A stretch of DNA of 6,373 nt from Anaerolineae bacterium (GTDB lineage Bacteria > Chloroflexota > Anaerolineae > UBA4142), in assembly GCA_026417715.1 (NCBI GenBank), contig JAOACU010000165.1, positions 1 through 6,373 of the forward strand, written 5' to 3'. The notes under the pieces were generated by a model. That model did not search any database, had not been told where the DNA came from, and was given only the letters and a program-made list of their open reading frames with translations. Shown piece after piece: positions 1 through 6,347 of the stretch; position 1 is the stretch's first letter, and the number at the start of each line of letters is the position of its first letter. Position numbers and translations under genes: made by a program.

Positions 1-2961
1 GCGCGCGGCATTCTCTTCGCCGATAAAATCAACGCCGTCAGCGAAACGTACGCGCGCGAAATCCAAACGCCCGAATTCGGTGAAAAACTCGATCCGATTT
101 TACGCGAACGACAGGATCGTCTCGTGGGCATCCTCAACGGCATTGACACCGATTCGTTCGATCCCGCGCGCGATCCGCACATCGCCCAAAATTTCACCGC
201 CGATTCGCTCGACGCGCGCGCGGCGAACAAGACGGCGTTGCAACAACGCTTTGGTCTGCCTGCTAGTGACGCGCCCTTGCTCGCGATCATCGGACGACTC
301 AATCGGCAAAAGGGAATGGACTTGGTCGCCGATGCGATTGACCACGTGCTCGACGCGCTCCCCGTGCAACTCGTTGTGATGGGCGCGGGCGATCAGCACT
401 ATCACGAATTTTTCACGCGCTTGCAACAGCAATTTCCGCAACGCGTTGGCGTGATGCTCACATACGACCCGACACTCGTGCGCGCAATCTACGCAGGCGC
501 GGACATTTTGCTGATGCCCTCGCGCAGTGAACCCAGCGGCACCGATCAGATGTTGGCGATGCGCTACGGTTGCATTCCGATTGTGCGCGCGACGGGCGGT
601 CTCGCCGATTCGGTCGAAGAATTCGATGCGCGACAAAATCGCGGCACAGGGTTCGTCTTCACGCGTCCCGATCGTTGGGCGTTGTTCGCAACGATTGCGC
701 GCGCGGTGCAGGTGTATCAAATGCCGCGCGAATGGCGCGCACTGCAACAGCGTGCGATGGCGCGTGATTTTTCGTGGACAAGTGCCGCGCGCAAGTACAC
801 TGCGCTCTACCAAGACGCCATCGAAACGAAACAACGCGCGCGCCAAGCCGCGCGCGCGCTCGCCGACGACATTCAACTCACCGCGCAAAAAATCGCCGCG
901 CTCCCCGCGCGCATTGCGCGACTCGGTGAACTGGCGTACAACCTGTGGTGGGGCTGGAATCCTAGTGGACGTCGCGCGTTCCAAGCACTCGACCCCGAAC
1001 TGTGGGAGCGTGTGCAACGCAACGCCGTGCGCTTTTTGCGCGAAATCGGCGCGGAAAAACTCGCGCGCGCCAGCCAAGACCCGGCGTATCTGCAACTTTA
1101 CGACGCCGCCATCGCCGAATTCGATCGCTATCACAACTGGAAAGCCACGTGGTTCAACGCGACGTATCCTTACCTCACCGAGCGCACCATCGCGTATCTA
1201 TCGTTTGAATTTGGTTTGCACGCGTCGTTACCGATTTATTCGGGTGGCTTGGGCATTTTGTCCGGCGATCACACCAAAGAGGCAAGCGATTTGGGTTTGC
1301 CGTTCGTCGGCATCGGCTTTTTGTATCCGCAAGGATATTTCACGCAACGCATCAACGCCGATGGCTGGCAAGAAGCGATTCGCGAAAAACTCAACTTTGC
1401 GCTCGCGCCGATTTTGCCCGCCAAAGATCAACACGGCAACGAAGTAATCGTGCGTGTCGAATTGCCGGGGCGTTCCGTTTCGGCAAAGGTGTGGCGCATC
1501 CAAGTTGGGCGCGTGCCGATCTTTTTGATGGACACGGACATTGATGCGAACGCGCCACACGATCGCGACCTTGCCGCGCAACTCTATGGCGGTGATCGCG
1601 AGATGCGCTTGATTCAAGAGTACTTGCTTGGCATCGGCAGTGTGCGCGCGTTGCGCGCGCTCGGCTATAATCCGAGTGTGTGGCACTTGAACGAGGGACA
1701 CTGCGCGTTCTCCGTGCTCGAACGCGCGCGCGAATTCGTGCAACAAGGGATGCCGTTCGAGCAAGCGCGCGCGGCAGTGCGCGCGACGACCGTGTTCACG
1801 ACGCATACACCCGTGCCCGCTGGCAACGATACGTTCGCGTTCGATCTCATCGAAAAATACTTTGCGAATTTTTGGAAACAACTCGGCATCACGCGCGATC
1901 AATTCTTCGATTTGGCGCGGCAATATCAACCTTGGGGCGCGACCGAGTTCAGTATGACGGTGCTCGCGCTCAACTTTGCTGGCGCGGCAAACGGCGTGAG
2001 TGAGTTGCACGGTCAGGTGGCGCGCAAAATGTGGCACTTTCTCTGGCCCCAACGCGCCGAGCACGAAGTCCCGATTGGGCACATCACCAATGGCGTGCAC
2101 TCGCGCACGTGGCTCGCCGTCGAACTGCACGATCTCTTCGACGAATACTTGCCGCGCGATTGGCGCGAACGTATTGACGATGCGACCCTGTGGGAGCACA
2201 TCGAAAAAATTCCCGACGAACGGTTGTGGCAAGTGCATTGCGCGCTCAAGGCGCGTTTGCTCGAACTAGCGCGCACCAAAACGGGTGCGTCGCTCGCGCC
2301 CGATGCGTTGACGATTGGGTTTGCGCGTCGCTTTGCCACCTACAAACGCGGCACGCTCGTCTTTCGCGATCTCGAACGCCTCAAGCGCATTCTGCACGCG
2401 CCGAATCGTCCGGTGCAAATTCTTTTCGCGGGCAAAGCGCATCCCGACGACAATCCCGGCAAAGAGTTGATTCGCTACATCGTCCAACTCGCGCGTCAAC
2501 CCGATTTTGCTGGGCGCATCGTGTTCCTCGAAGATTACGACATCAACCTGGCGCGCGCGCTCGTGCAAGGTGCGGATGTGTGGCTCAACACGCCGCGTCG
2601 TCCGCTCGAAGCGAGTGGCACGAGCGGACAAAAAGCCGCGCTCAACGGCGTTCCGAATTTCAGCGTGCTCGACGGTTGGTGGCGTGAAGGTTTTGTGCGT
2701 GGTGTCAACGGTTGGGCAATCGGTGAGGATCGCACGTGGGACGATGCGGACGCGCAAGACGCCGCCGATGCCGCGTCGTTCTACACCACACTCGAAAACG
2801 AAATCGTCCCGCTGTTCTACCAACGTGACGCAAACAACATTCCGCGTGCGTGGGTGCGTGTGATGAAGAACGCCATCAAGACGATTGCACCGCGTTTCGC
2901 GACGATGCGAATGGTCAAAGAGTACGTCACGCGCTATTACGCGCCCGCCGCCACGCGCTAA
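1..2961 (+). CDS. Glycogen synthase (GT5, C-terminal part) fused to alpha-glucan phosphorylase (DUF3417 + GT35); 5' end outside window
   Basis: Open from base 1 to TAA 2959-2961 (986 residues visible). By comparison with glycogen synthases about 200 N-terminal residues are missing, including the N-terminal glucan-synthase lobe. Residues 1-280 match the GT5 C-terminal lobe, which transfers glucose from ADP-glucose to a glucan: ADKINAVSETYA, GILNGID, IGRLNRQKG (R99, K104) and EPSG (E177, where the usual motif is EPCG). A charged, Ala/Arg-rich linker (about 275-305) follows. DUF3417 starts near LAYNLWWGWNP (311-321). The phosphorylase part, which releases glucose-1-phosphate, shows SGGLG (414-418), WHLNEGH (561-567), TTHTPVPAGND (600-610), RRFATYKR (776-783, phosphate/PLP contacts) and EASGTSGQK (870-878), where K878 should carry pyridoxal phosphate. 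It resembles the short Thermotoga-type phosphorylases (TIGR02094) rather than MalP. No ATG, GTG or TTG codon occurs in frame between about 820 and 931, so separate translation of the phosphorylase is unlikely. Cytoplasmic; no signal peptide or membrane segment is visible. Confidence 0.93.
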   Translation, partial: ARGILFADKINAVSETYAREIQTPEFGEKLDPILRERQDRLVGILNGIDTDSFDPARDPHIAQNFTADSLDARAANKTALQQRFGLPASDAPLLAIIGRLNRQKGMDLVADAIDHVLDALPVQLVVMGAGDQHYHEFFTRLQQQFPQRVGVMLTYDPTLVRAIYAGADILLMPSRSEPSGTDQMLAMRYGCIPIVRATGGLADSVEEFDARQNRGTGFVFTRPDRWALFATIARAVQVYQMPREWRALQQRAMARDFSWTSAARKYTALYQDAIETKQRARQAARALADDIQLTAQKIAALPARIARLGELAYNLWWGWNPSGRRAFQALDPELWERVQRNAVRFLREIGAEKLARASQDPAYLQLYDAAIAEFDRYHNWKATWFNATYPYLTERTIAYLSFEFGLHASLPIYSGGLGILSGDHTKEASDLGLPFVGIGFLYPQGYFTQRINADGWQEAIREKLNFALAPILPAKDQHGNEVIVRVELPGRSVSAKVWRIQVGRVPIFLMDTDIDANAPHDRDLAAQLYGGDREMRLIQEYLLGIGSVRALRALGYNPSVWHLNEGHCAFSVLERAREFVQQGMPFEQARAAVRATTVFTTHTPVPAGNDTFAFDLIEKYFANFWKQLGITRDQFFDLARQYQPWGATEFSMTVLALNFAGAANGVSELHGQVARKMWHFLWPQRAEHEVPIGHITNGVHSRTWLAVELHDLFDEYLPRDWRERIDDATLWEHIEKIPDERLWQVHCALKARLLELARTKTGASLAPDALTIGFARRFATYKRGTLVFRDLERLKRILHAPNRPVQILFAGKAHPDDNPGKELIRYIVQLARQPDFAGRIVFLEDYDINLARALVQGADVWLNTPRRPLEASGTSGQKAALNGVPNFSVLDGWWREGFVRGVNGWAIGEDRTWDDADAQDAADAASFYTTLENEIVPLFYQRDANNIPRAWVRVMKNAIKTIAPRFATMRMVKEYVTRYYAPAATR

Positions 2962-3030
2962 CGTCTCACGCATCACGCATCACGTCTCACGCATCACGTC
3001 TCACGCATCACGTCTCACGCATCACGTTCA
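2961..3030 (+). repeat. Heptamer tandem array (ACGTCTC / ACGCATC)
   Basis: Ten consecutive 7-bp units, each starting with ACG: ACGTCTC, ACGCATC, ACGCATC, then three ACGTCTC+ACGCATC pairs, and a degenerate last unit ACGTTCA. At the higher level this is a 14-bp repeat with one extra half-unit inserted after the first copy. The first base of the array is the last base of the preceding gene's TAA stop. No spacers and no strong dyad symmetry are present. Function is unknown; it resembles in style the short tandemly repeated heptamers described in cyanobacteria. Confidence 0.9.
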
Positions 3031-3070
3031 CTCTCTCGCGCGCCCGCTCTCTCGCTCTCTCGCGCGCGCA
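3031..3070 (+). repeat. Octamer tandem array (CTCTCTCG family)
   Basis: Five 8-bp units directly continue the heptamer array: CTCTCTCG at 3031, CGCGCCCG at 3039, CTCTCTCG at 3047, CTCTCTCG at 3055 and CGCGCGCA at 3063. Three of the five are identical. The + strand is strongly pyrimidine-rich here. The period changes from 7 to 8 exactly at 3031. No promoter or hairpin terminator could be recognised within it. Confidence 0.7.
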
Positions 3071-3075
3071 CTCTG

Positions 3076-3110
3076 GTTTCAGATTCCAAGTTTCAGGTTA
3101 GAGGTTCGAG
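3076..3110 (+). repeat. Degenerate heptamer array (GTTTCAG family)
   Basis: Five 7-bp units are in phase: GTTTCAG, ATTCCAA, GTTTCAG, GTTAGAG and GTTCGAG. GTT is constant in four of the five. The array stops just before the comM start and merges into its ribosome-binding site. Periodicity is visible but copies are diverged, so the call is less secure than the ACG arrays. Confidence 0.6.
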
Positions 3111-3112
3111 GT
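3108..3112 (+). promoter_or_regulatory. Ribosome-binding site of comM
   Basis: GAGGT lies 8 bases before ATG 3121, a good Shine-Dalgarno match and spacing. It straddles the end of the last GTTCGAG repeat unit and the following GT. A second GAGG sits one repeat upstream at 3101-3104, too far away to be optimal. This supports the chosen start of the downstream gene. Confidence 0.6.
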
Positions 3113-3120
3113 CAACAACA

Positions 3121-4641
3121 ATGCTCGCCAAAGTGACAAGTTGCGCGGTCATCGGTCTGGACGGCGCGCTCGTAGATGTCGAAGTGGATGTGTCGAGTGG
3201 GCAAGTCGGGTTTACGATTGTGGGTTTGCCCGATGCCGCTGTGCAAGAATCGCGCGAGCGCGTGCGCGCGGCGATTCGCAATTCGGGATTCACGTATCCA
3301 CTCAAACGCATCACCGTCAACCTCGCGCCAGCGGATTTGCGCAAAGAAGGTCCCGCGTACGATTTGCCGATTGCGGTGGGTTTGTTGATGGCATCGGAGC
3401 AACTGCGCGCGGATTTATCGCGCGCGCTCATTATCGGCGAATTGTCGCTCGATGGCACGGTGCGTCACACGAACGGTGTGTTGCCGATGGCGGCGGTCGC
3501 GCGGGCGAACGGTTTTACCACGCTGTTCGTGCCGGCGCGCGATGCGCCCGAAGCCGCGCTCATCCCCGATGTCACTGTGTATCCCATCGAAACCTTGTTC
3601 GCGCTCGTGATGCATCTACAAGGACTGCAACCGATTCCTCCGTATCGCGGCACGCTCGATTTTTCACCCGAACCTTCACCAACGTATGCAACCGATTTCT
3701 CCGAGATTCGCGGACAAGAGCACGTCAAGCGCGCGCTCGAAGTGGCAGCGGCAGGACAACACAATATTTTGATGATTGGACCGCCAGGCGCGGGCAAGAC
3801 CTTGCTCGCGCGCTCTGTGCCTTCGATTCTTCCTAAACTCACGCTCGACGAAGCGTTGGAAATTACACGCATCTACTCGGTGAACGATATGCTGCCGAGT
3901 GATTCGCCGCTGATTCGTCAACGCCCATTTCGCGCGCCGCATCACACGATTTCGCACGCGGGACTGGTCGGTGGTGGACGCTGGCCCCACCCCGGCGAAA
4001 TTTCGCTCGCGCATCGTGGCGTGCTGTTTCTCGATGAACTGCCCGAATTCGATACGCGCAGTATGGAAGTGTTGCGCCAACCGTTGGAAGATAAACTCGT
4101 TTCGATTGCGCGCGTCAGTGGTTCACTCACGTTCCCCGCGAATTTTATGCTCATCGCCGCGATGAATCCTTGTCCGTGCGGTTACTATGGCGACGCGGTG
4201 CGCGAGTGCACCTGTTCGACCGCGAATGTGTTGCGCTATCAAAAACGCATCAGTGGTCCGTTGTTGGATCGGATTGACATTCACGTTCACGTGCCGCGCG
4301 TCGAGTACGAAAAATTGTCGGGCGATCGGTTGGGTGAGAAATCGGAGACGATTCGCGCGCGCGTGGAAAGAGCGCGTGAACGACAACGCGCGCGCTTTGC
4401 CGGCACGAATCTGCAAGTGAACGCCGATATGGGACCTGCCGAGGTGCGGCAGTATTGTGCGTTGGACGAAGCGGGCAAGCAACTCTTGCGGAGCGCGATG
4501 CAACAAATGCAACTGAGTGCGCGCGCGTATCATCGTATCCTCAAACTTGCGCGCACGATTGCAGATTTGGCAGAAAGTGATAAAATCGAGACACACCATC
4601 TTGCCGAGGCGATTCAGTATCGCCCACGTCAGTTGATCTAG
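3121..4641 (+). CDS. comM: ComM/YifB family AAA+ ATPase (Mg-chelatase-like)
   Basis: The 506-residue product matches the usual length of this family. In ComM of naturally competent bacteria the protein is a hexameric helicase that promotes branch migration while incoming single-stranded DNA is integrated; in many other bacteria the role is untested. Residues 1-150 form the Lon-protease-like ChlI domain (NLAPADLRKEG, 67-77). The AAA+ core follows with Walker A GPPGAGKT (220-227), FRAPHHTISHAGLVGGG (from 270), Walker B VLFLDELPEF (301-310) and the cysteine cluster CPCG...CTC (C351, C353, C363, C365). SGPLLDRIDIH (378-388) precedes the C-terminal Mg-chelatase helical domain (about 410-506). The ATG is supported by a GAGGT site and by MLAKV, the standard family N-terminus. 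It lies 159 bases after the glucan gene, separated by repeat arrays, and is followed by a terminator. The family is certain; the role in transformation is inference from homology. Confidence 0.95.
   Translation: MLAKVTSCAVIGLDGALVDVEVDVSSGQVGFTIVGLPDAAVQESRERVRAAIRNSGFTYPLKRITVNLAPADLRKEGPAYDLPIAVGLLMASEQLRADLSRALIIGELSLDGTVRHTNGVLPMAAVARANGFTTLFVPARDAPEAALIPDVTVYPIETLFALVMHLQGLQPIPPYRGTLDFSPEPSPTYATDFSEIRGQEHVKRALEVAAAGQHNILMIGPPGAGKTLLARSVPSILPKLTLDEALEITRIYSVNDMLPSDSPLIRQRPFRAPHHTISHAGLVGGGRWPHPGEISLAHRGVLFLDELPEFDTRSMEVLRQPLEDKLVSIARVSGSLTFPANFMLIAAMNPCPCGYYGDAVRECTCSTANVLRYQKRISGPLLDRIDIHVHVPRVEYEKLSGDRLGEKSETIRARVERARERQRARFAGTNLQVNADMGPAEVRQYCALDEAGKQLLRSAMQQMQLSARAYHRILKLARTIADLAESDKIETHHLAEAIQYRPRQLI
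4559..4586 (+). promoter_or_regulatory. Possible promoter inside the 3' end of comM
   Basis: TTGCAG (4559-4564), a 16-bp spacer and TAAAAT (4581-4586) with an upstream TG (4578-4579) resemble a -35, an extended -10 and correct spacing. It would transcribe toward the PucR-type gene about 105 bases downstream, but the transcript would have to pass the terminator at 4658-4690. The sequence is also ordinary coding DNA (SDKIE), so chance is a real alternative. Confidence 0.22.
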
Positions 4642-4654
4642 CGGGTACACCGCT
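4640..4654 (+). other. Small hairpin overlapping the comM stop codon
   Basis: AGCGG (4640-4644) pairs with CCGCT (4650-4654) around the 5-base loop GTACA. Two bases of the TAG stop are in the stem. The element resembles the core of the terminator hairpin that follows, with about 11 of 14 positions shared between CGGGTACACCGCTG and CGGTAACACCGATG. It has no T-tract of its own. The stem is short, so stable folding is uncertain. Confidence 0.35.
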
Positions 4655-4657
4655 GTG

Positions 4658-4690
4658 CCCATCGGTAACACCGATGGGTTTATTGTTTGT
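4658..4690 (+). terminator. Rho-independent terminator after comM
   Basis: CCCATCGGT (4658-4666) and ACCGATGGG (4670-4678) form a perfect 9-bp stem with the 3-base loop AAC, followed by TTTATTGTTTGT (4679-4690). It lies 16 bases after the comM stop, the classic position and form of an intrinsic terminator. Because the T-rich tract ends at the base before ATG 4691, it also forms the entire immediate leader of the next gene and could act as an attenuator for any transcript entering from upstream. Confidence 0.85.
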
Positions 4691-6307
4691 ATGACGACGA
4701 ATCAACCACAAACCCTGACGCTCGAAGAACTTGTGCGCCTTGCCTTACCACCTGACACGCGCGTCTGGTGCGAGTCCGATTGGCGCGCGCGTCCTGTCAA
4801 CTGGGTGCTCTCTATCAGCGCGACTGAAAGCGCGCGCTCGCAAGCCTGCGATTTTGCGTTGCTCCTCCCACCTTACCCTGCTGACCTTGCAGCGCATTTT
4901 TCACAGTGGGCGCAAATCGGCGTGGCAAGTGTCGCGATGCTAGGTGAACCCGATGACGCGATCGTCACTGCCGCGTGCCAAGCACAACTTCCGCTCGTGG
5001 CGATTCCAGCGCACACACCGTTGCGCGCGCTGGAACGTCGCGCCCTTGAATTTGTATTGGCGCGCGATGCGGCAATCGAACAGCGCGCTACGCAAGTCTA
5101 TCAGCAACTCACCACGCTTGCTACCGAGAACGCCGGCTTGCCAGCGATGGCAGCGTTGATTGGGCGTGTCACAGGTAAGACGGTGCTTGTTCAGGACAAG
5201 CGGTTGAACATTCTTGCCGCGTGGTTTGCGGCAACCGAGAATGCCGCGCGCGCGTTGGTGGAAAAATGGGCGACGAATCCGACCAATCTCCCTGATGAAT
5301 TTCGCGACCGCAAGCGCGCGGCGCAACATCCTGCATCGTTGGAACAGACGTTACCGTACGAAAATCGCGCGCGCTTGATTACGCCGATCGTTGCGCAAGG
5401 AATGGCGCGCGGGTATCTTTCGTTGATTGCTGAACGCGGCACCTTCCAAACGTTCGATCAACTGGTCGCTGTGAAAGGTGCCGCCGCGTGCGCACTCGAA
5501 ATGGCAAAAGCCAAAGCGGTGAGCGAAGCCGAAAAGCGCGTGCGTGGCGGTTTCGTCGAAGCGCTCCTCGCCGGCAATCTCTCGACCGAAGAAGCCGAAA
5601 GTTGGGCAAAGCGCGATCGTTACAATCCTGCAGGCAAACACACCGTCATTGTCGTAGATTGGGCGCGCAAAGAGCATCCCTCGTATCGTCGTTTGGAGAC
5701 CGTTATTCACGGCATCAAACGCCCGGCGATGCTCGTGCACGCGCGCGAAGACGAAGTGATTGTGTTCGTGCGCTTGGAAAACGAAACCGGCATCGAACGC
5801 GCGCGCCTTATCGCCGAAACGATTCGCCACCAAACCCACGCCGAGTTTCCCAACGATCCACTTGCCATCGGCATCGGACGTGCCACCGATTCGCTGATTC
5901 GTTTGCGCGATTCGTATCGTGAGGCACGGCAAGCGTTATCGCTCGCGCGACGATTGGCTAGTCCCACACCGCTGTACTTTGGTGAGTTGAGCGTGTATCG
6001 TTTGCTGTTTCTACTCGAACGTCACCCTGAACTCGATGCGTTTCGCCAAGAGATGATCGGCGCGCTCATCGAGTATGATCGCACGCAACGCACGAATTTG
6101 CTGGAAACGCTTGCCGCGTACTTTGCGCACAAGGGTAATCTCACGCAAACCGCTGAGGCATTGTTCATCCATCGCAACACGTTGCTGTATCGAATGGAAC
6201 GCATCCGTGAAATCAGCGGACTCGATCTCGACAATCCTGAAACGCGACTCGGTGTGGAACTCGCGCTCCGCGCGCATCGTTTGCTCCTCGCGCGCGAAGA
6301 ATCTTGA
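4691..6307 (+). CDS. PucR/CdaR family transcriptional regulator
   Basis: The 538-residue product starts at ATG 4691 (MTTNQPQTLTLEELVRLA), where PucR-family proteins normally begin. An in-frame GTG at 4655 would add 12 residues encoded by the terminator hairpin and is not preferred. Residues 8-120 look like a diverged PucR N-terminal sensor domain, ending in LPLVAIP. About 145-275 resemble a GAF-like region, 305-435 the GGDEF-like domain of this family (RYNPAG at 310, GIGR at 394-397, without a cyclase signature), and 470-535 the C-terminal PucR helix-turn-helix (GNLTQTAEAL...HRNTLLYRMERI, 482-505). Such proteins are cytoplasmic DNA-binding regulators that often control purine, sugar-acid or amino-acid catabolism, but no such genes are nearby and the ligand cannot be named. 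No clear Shine-Dalgarno is visible; the only G-rich stretch (GATGGG, 4673-4678) lies in the terminator stem. Stop TGA 6305-6307. Confidence 0.88.
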   Translation: MTTNQPQTLTLEELVRLALPPDTRVWCESDWRARPVNWVLSISATESARSQACDFALLLPPYPADLAAHFSQWAQIGVASVAMLGEPDDAIVTAACQAQLPLVAIPAHTPLRALERRALEFVLARDAAIEQRATQVYQQLTTLATENAGLPAMAALIGRVTGKTVLVQDKRLNILAAWFAATENAARALVEKWATNPTNLPDEFRDRKRAAQHPASLEQTLPYENRARLITPIVAQGMARGYLSLIAERGTFQTFDQLVAVKGAAACALEMAKAKAVSEAEKRVRGGFVEALLAGNLSTEEAESWAKRDRYNPAGKHTVIVVDWARKEHPSYRRLETVIHGIKRPAMLVHAREDEVIVFVRLENETGIERARLIAETIRHQTHAEFPNDPLAIGIGRATDSLIRLRDSYREARQALSLARRLASPTPLYFGELSVYRLLFLLERHPELDAFRQEMIGALIEYDRTQRTNLLETLAAYFAHKGNLTQTAEALFIHRNTLLYRMERIREISGLDLDNPETRLGVELALRAHRLLLAREES

Positions 6308-6347
6308 CGGAGGACGAAAGACGAAGGACGGAGGACGAAAGACGAAA
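6306..6347 (+). repeat. Heptamer tandem array (GACGAAA / GACGGAG)
   Basis: Six 7-bp units are in perfect phase: GACGGAG, GACGAAA, GACGAAG, GACGGAG, GACGAAA, GACGAAA. GACG is constant and only the last three bases vary, always as purines. The first two bases are the GA of the preceding gene's TGA stop. The + strand is purine-rich, the opposite of the pyrimidine-rich repeats at 2961-3070. No spacer structure is present; function is unknown. Confidence 0.9.

Noticed and set aside
124..126. GTG at 124 as start of the first gene
   Set aside because: The frame is open upstream to base 1 and the upstream residues (ADKINAVSETYA) match glycogen synthase, so this is an internal Val in the conserved GILNGID segment.
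100..1134. 344-residue open frame on the minus strand (also 1228-2238 and 2266-2976)
   Set aside because: They mirror the strongly conserved synthase-phosphorylase gene, have Arg/His-rich low-complexity translations with no recognisable domain, and arise from the GCG/CGC-rich codon use.
2961..3110. CRISPR array
   Set aside because: Units are 7-8 bp, directly adjacent, with no unique spacers and no palindromic repeat; no cas gene is nearby.
2850..3136. Small + strand open frames of 83 residues spanning the repeats
   Set aside because: They overlap the end of the glucan gene in other frames and encode only repeat-derived Ser/His/Thr/Arg-rich sequence, with no ribosome site.
4655..4690. GTG 4655 as the start of the regulator
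   Set aside because: It lies at the foot of the terminator hairpin with no ribosome site, and the added 12 residues have no counterpart at the usual N-terminus of PucR-family proteins; ATG 4691 fits better, although neither has a clear Shine-Dalgarno.
5488..5922. 144-residue + strand open frame within the regulator gene
   Set aside because: It is Arg/Ser-rich, has no domain and is fully contained in the regulator coding region in another frame.
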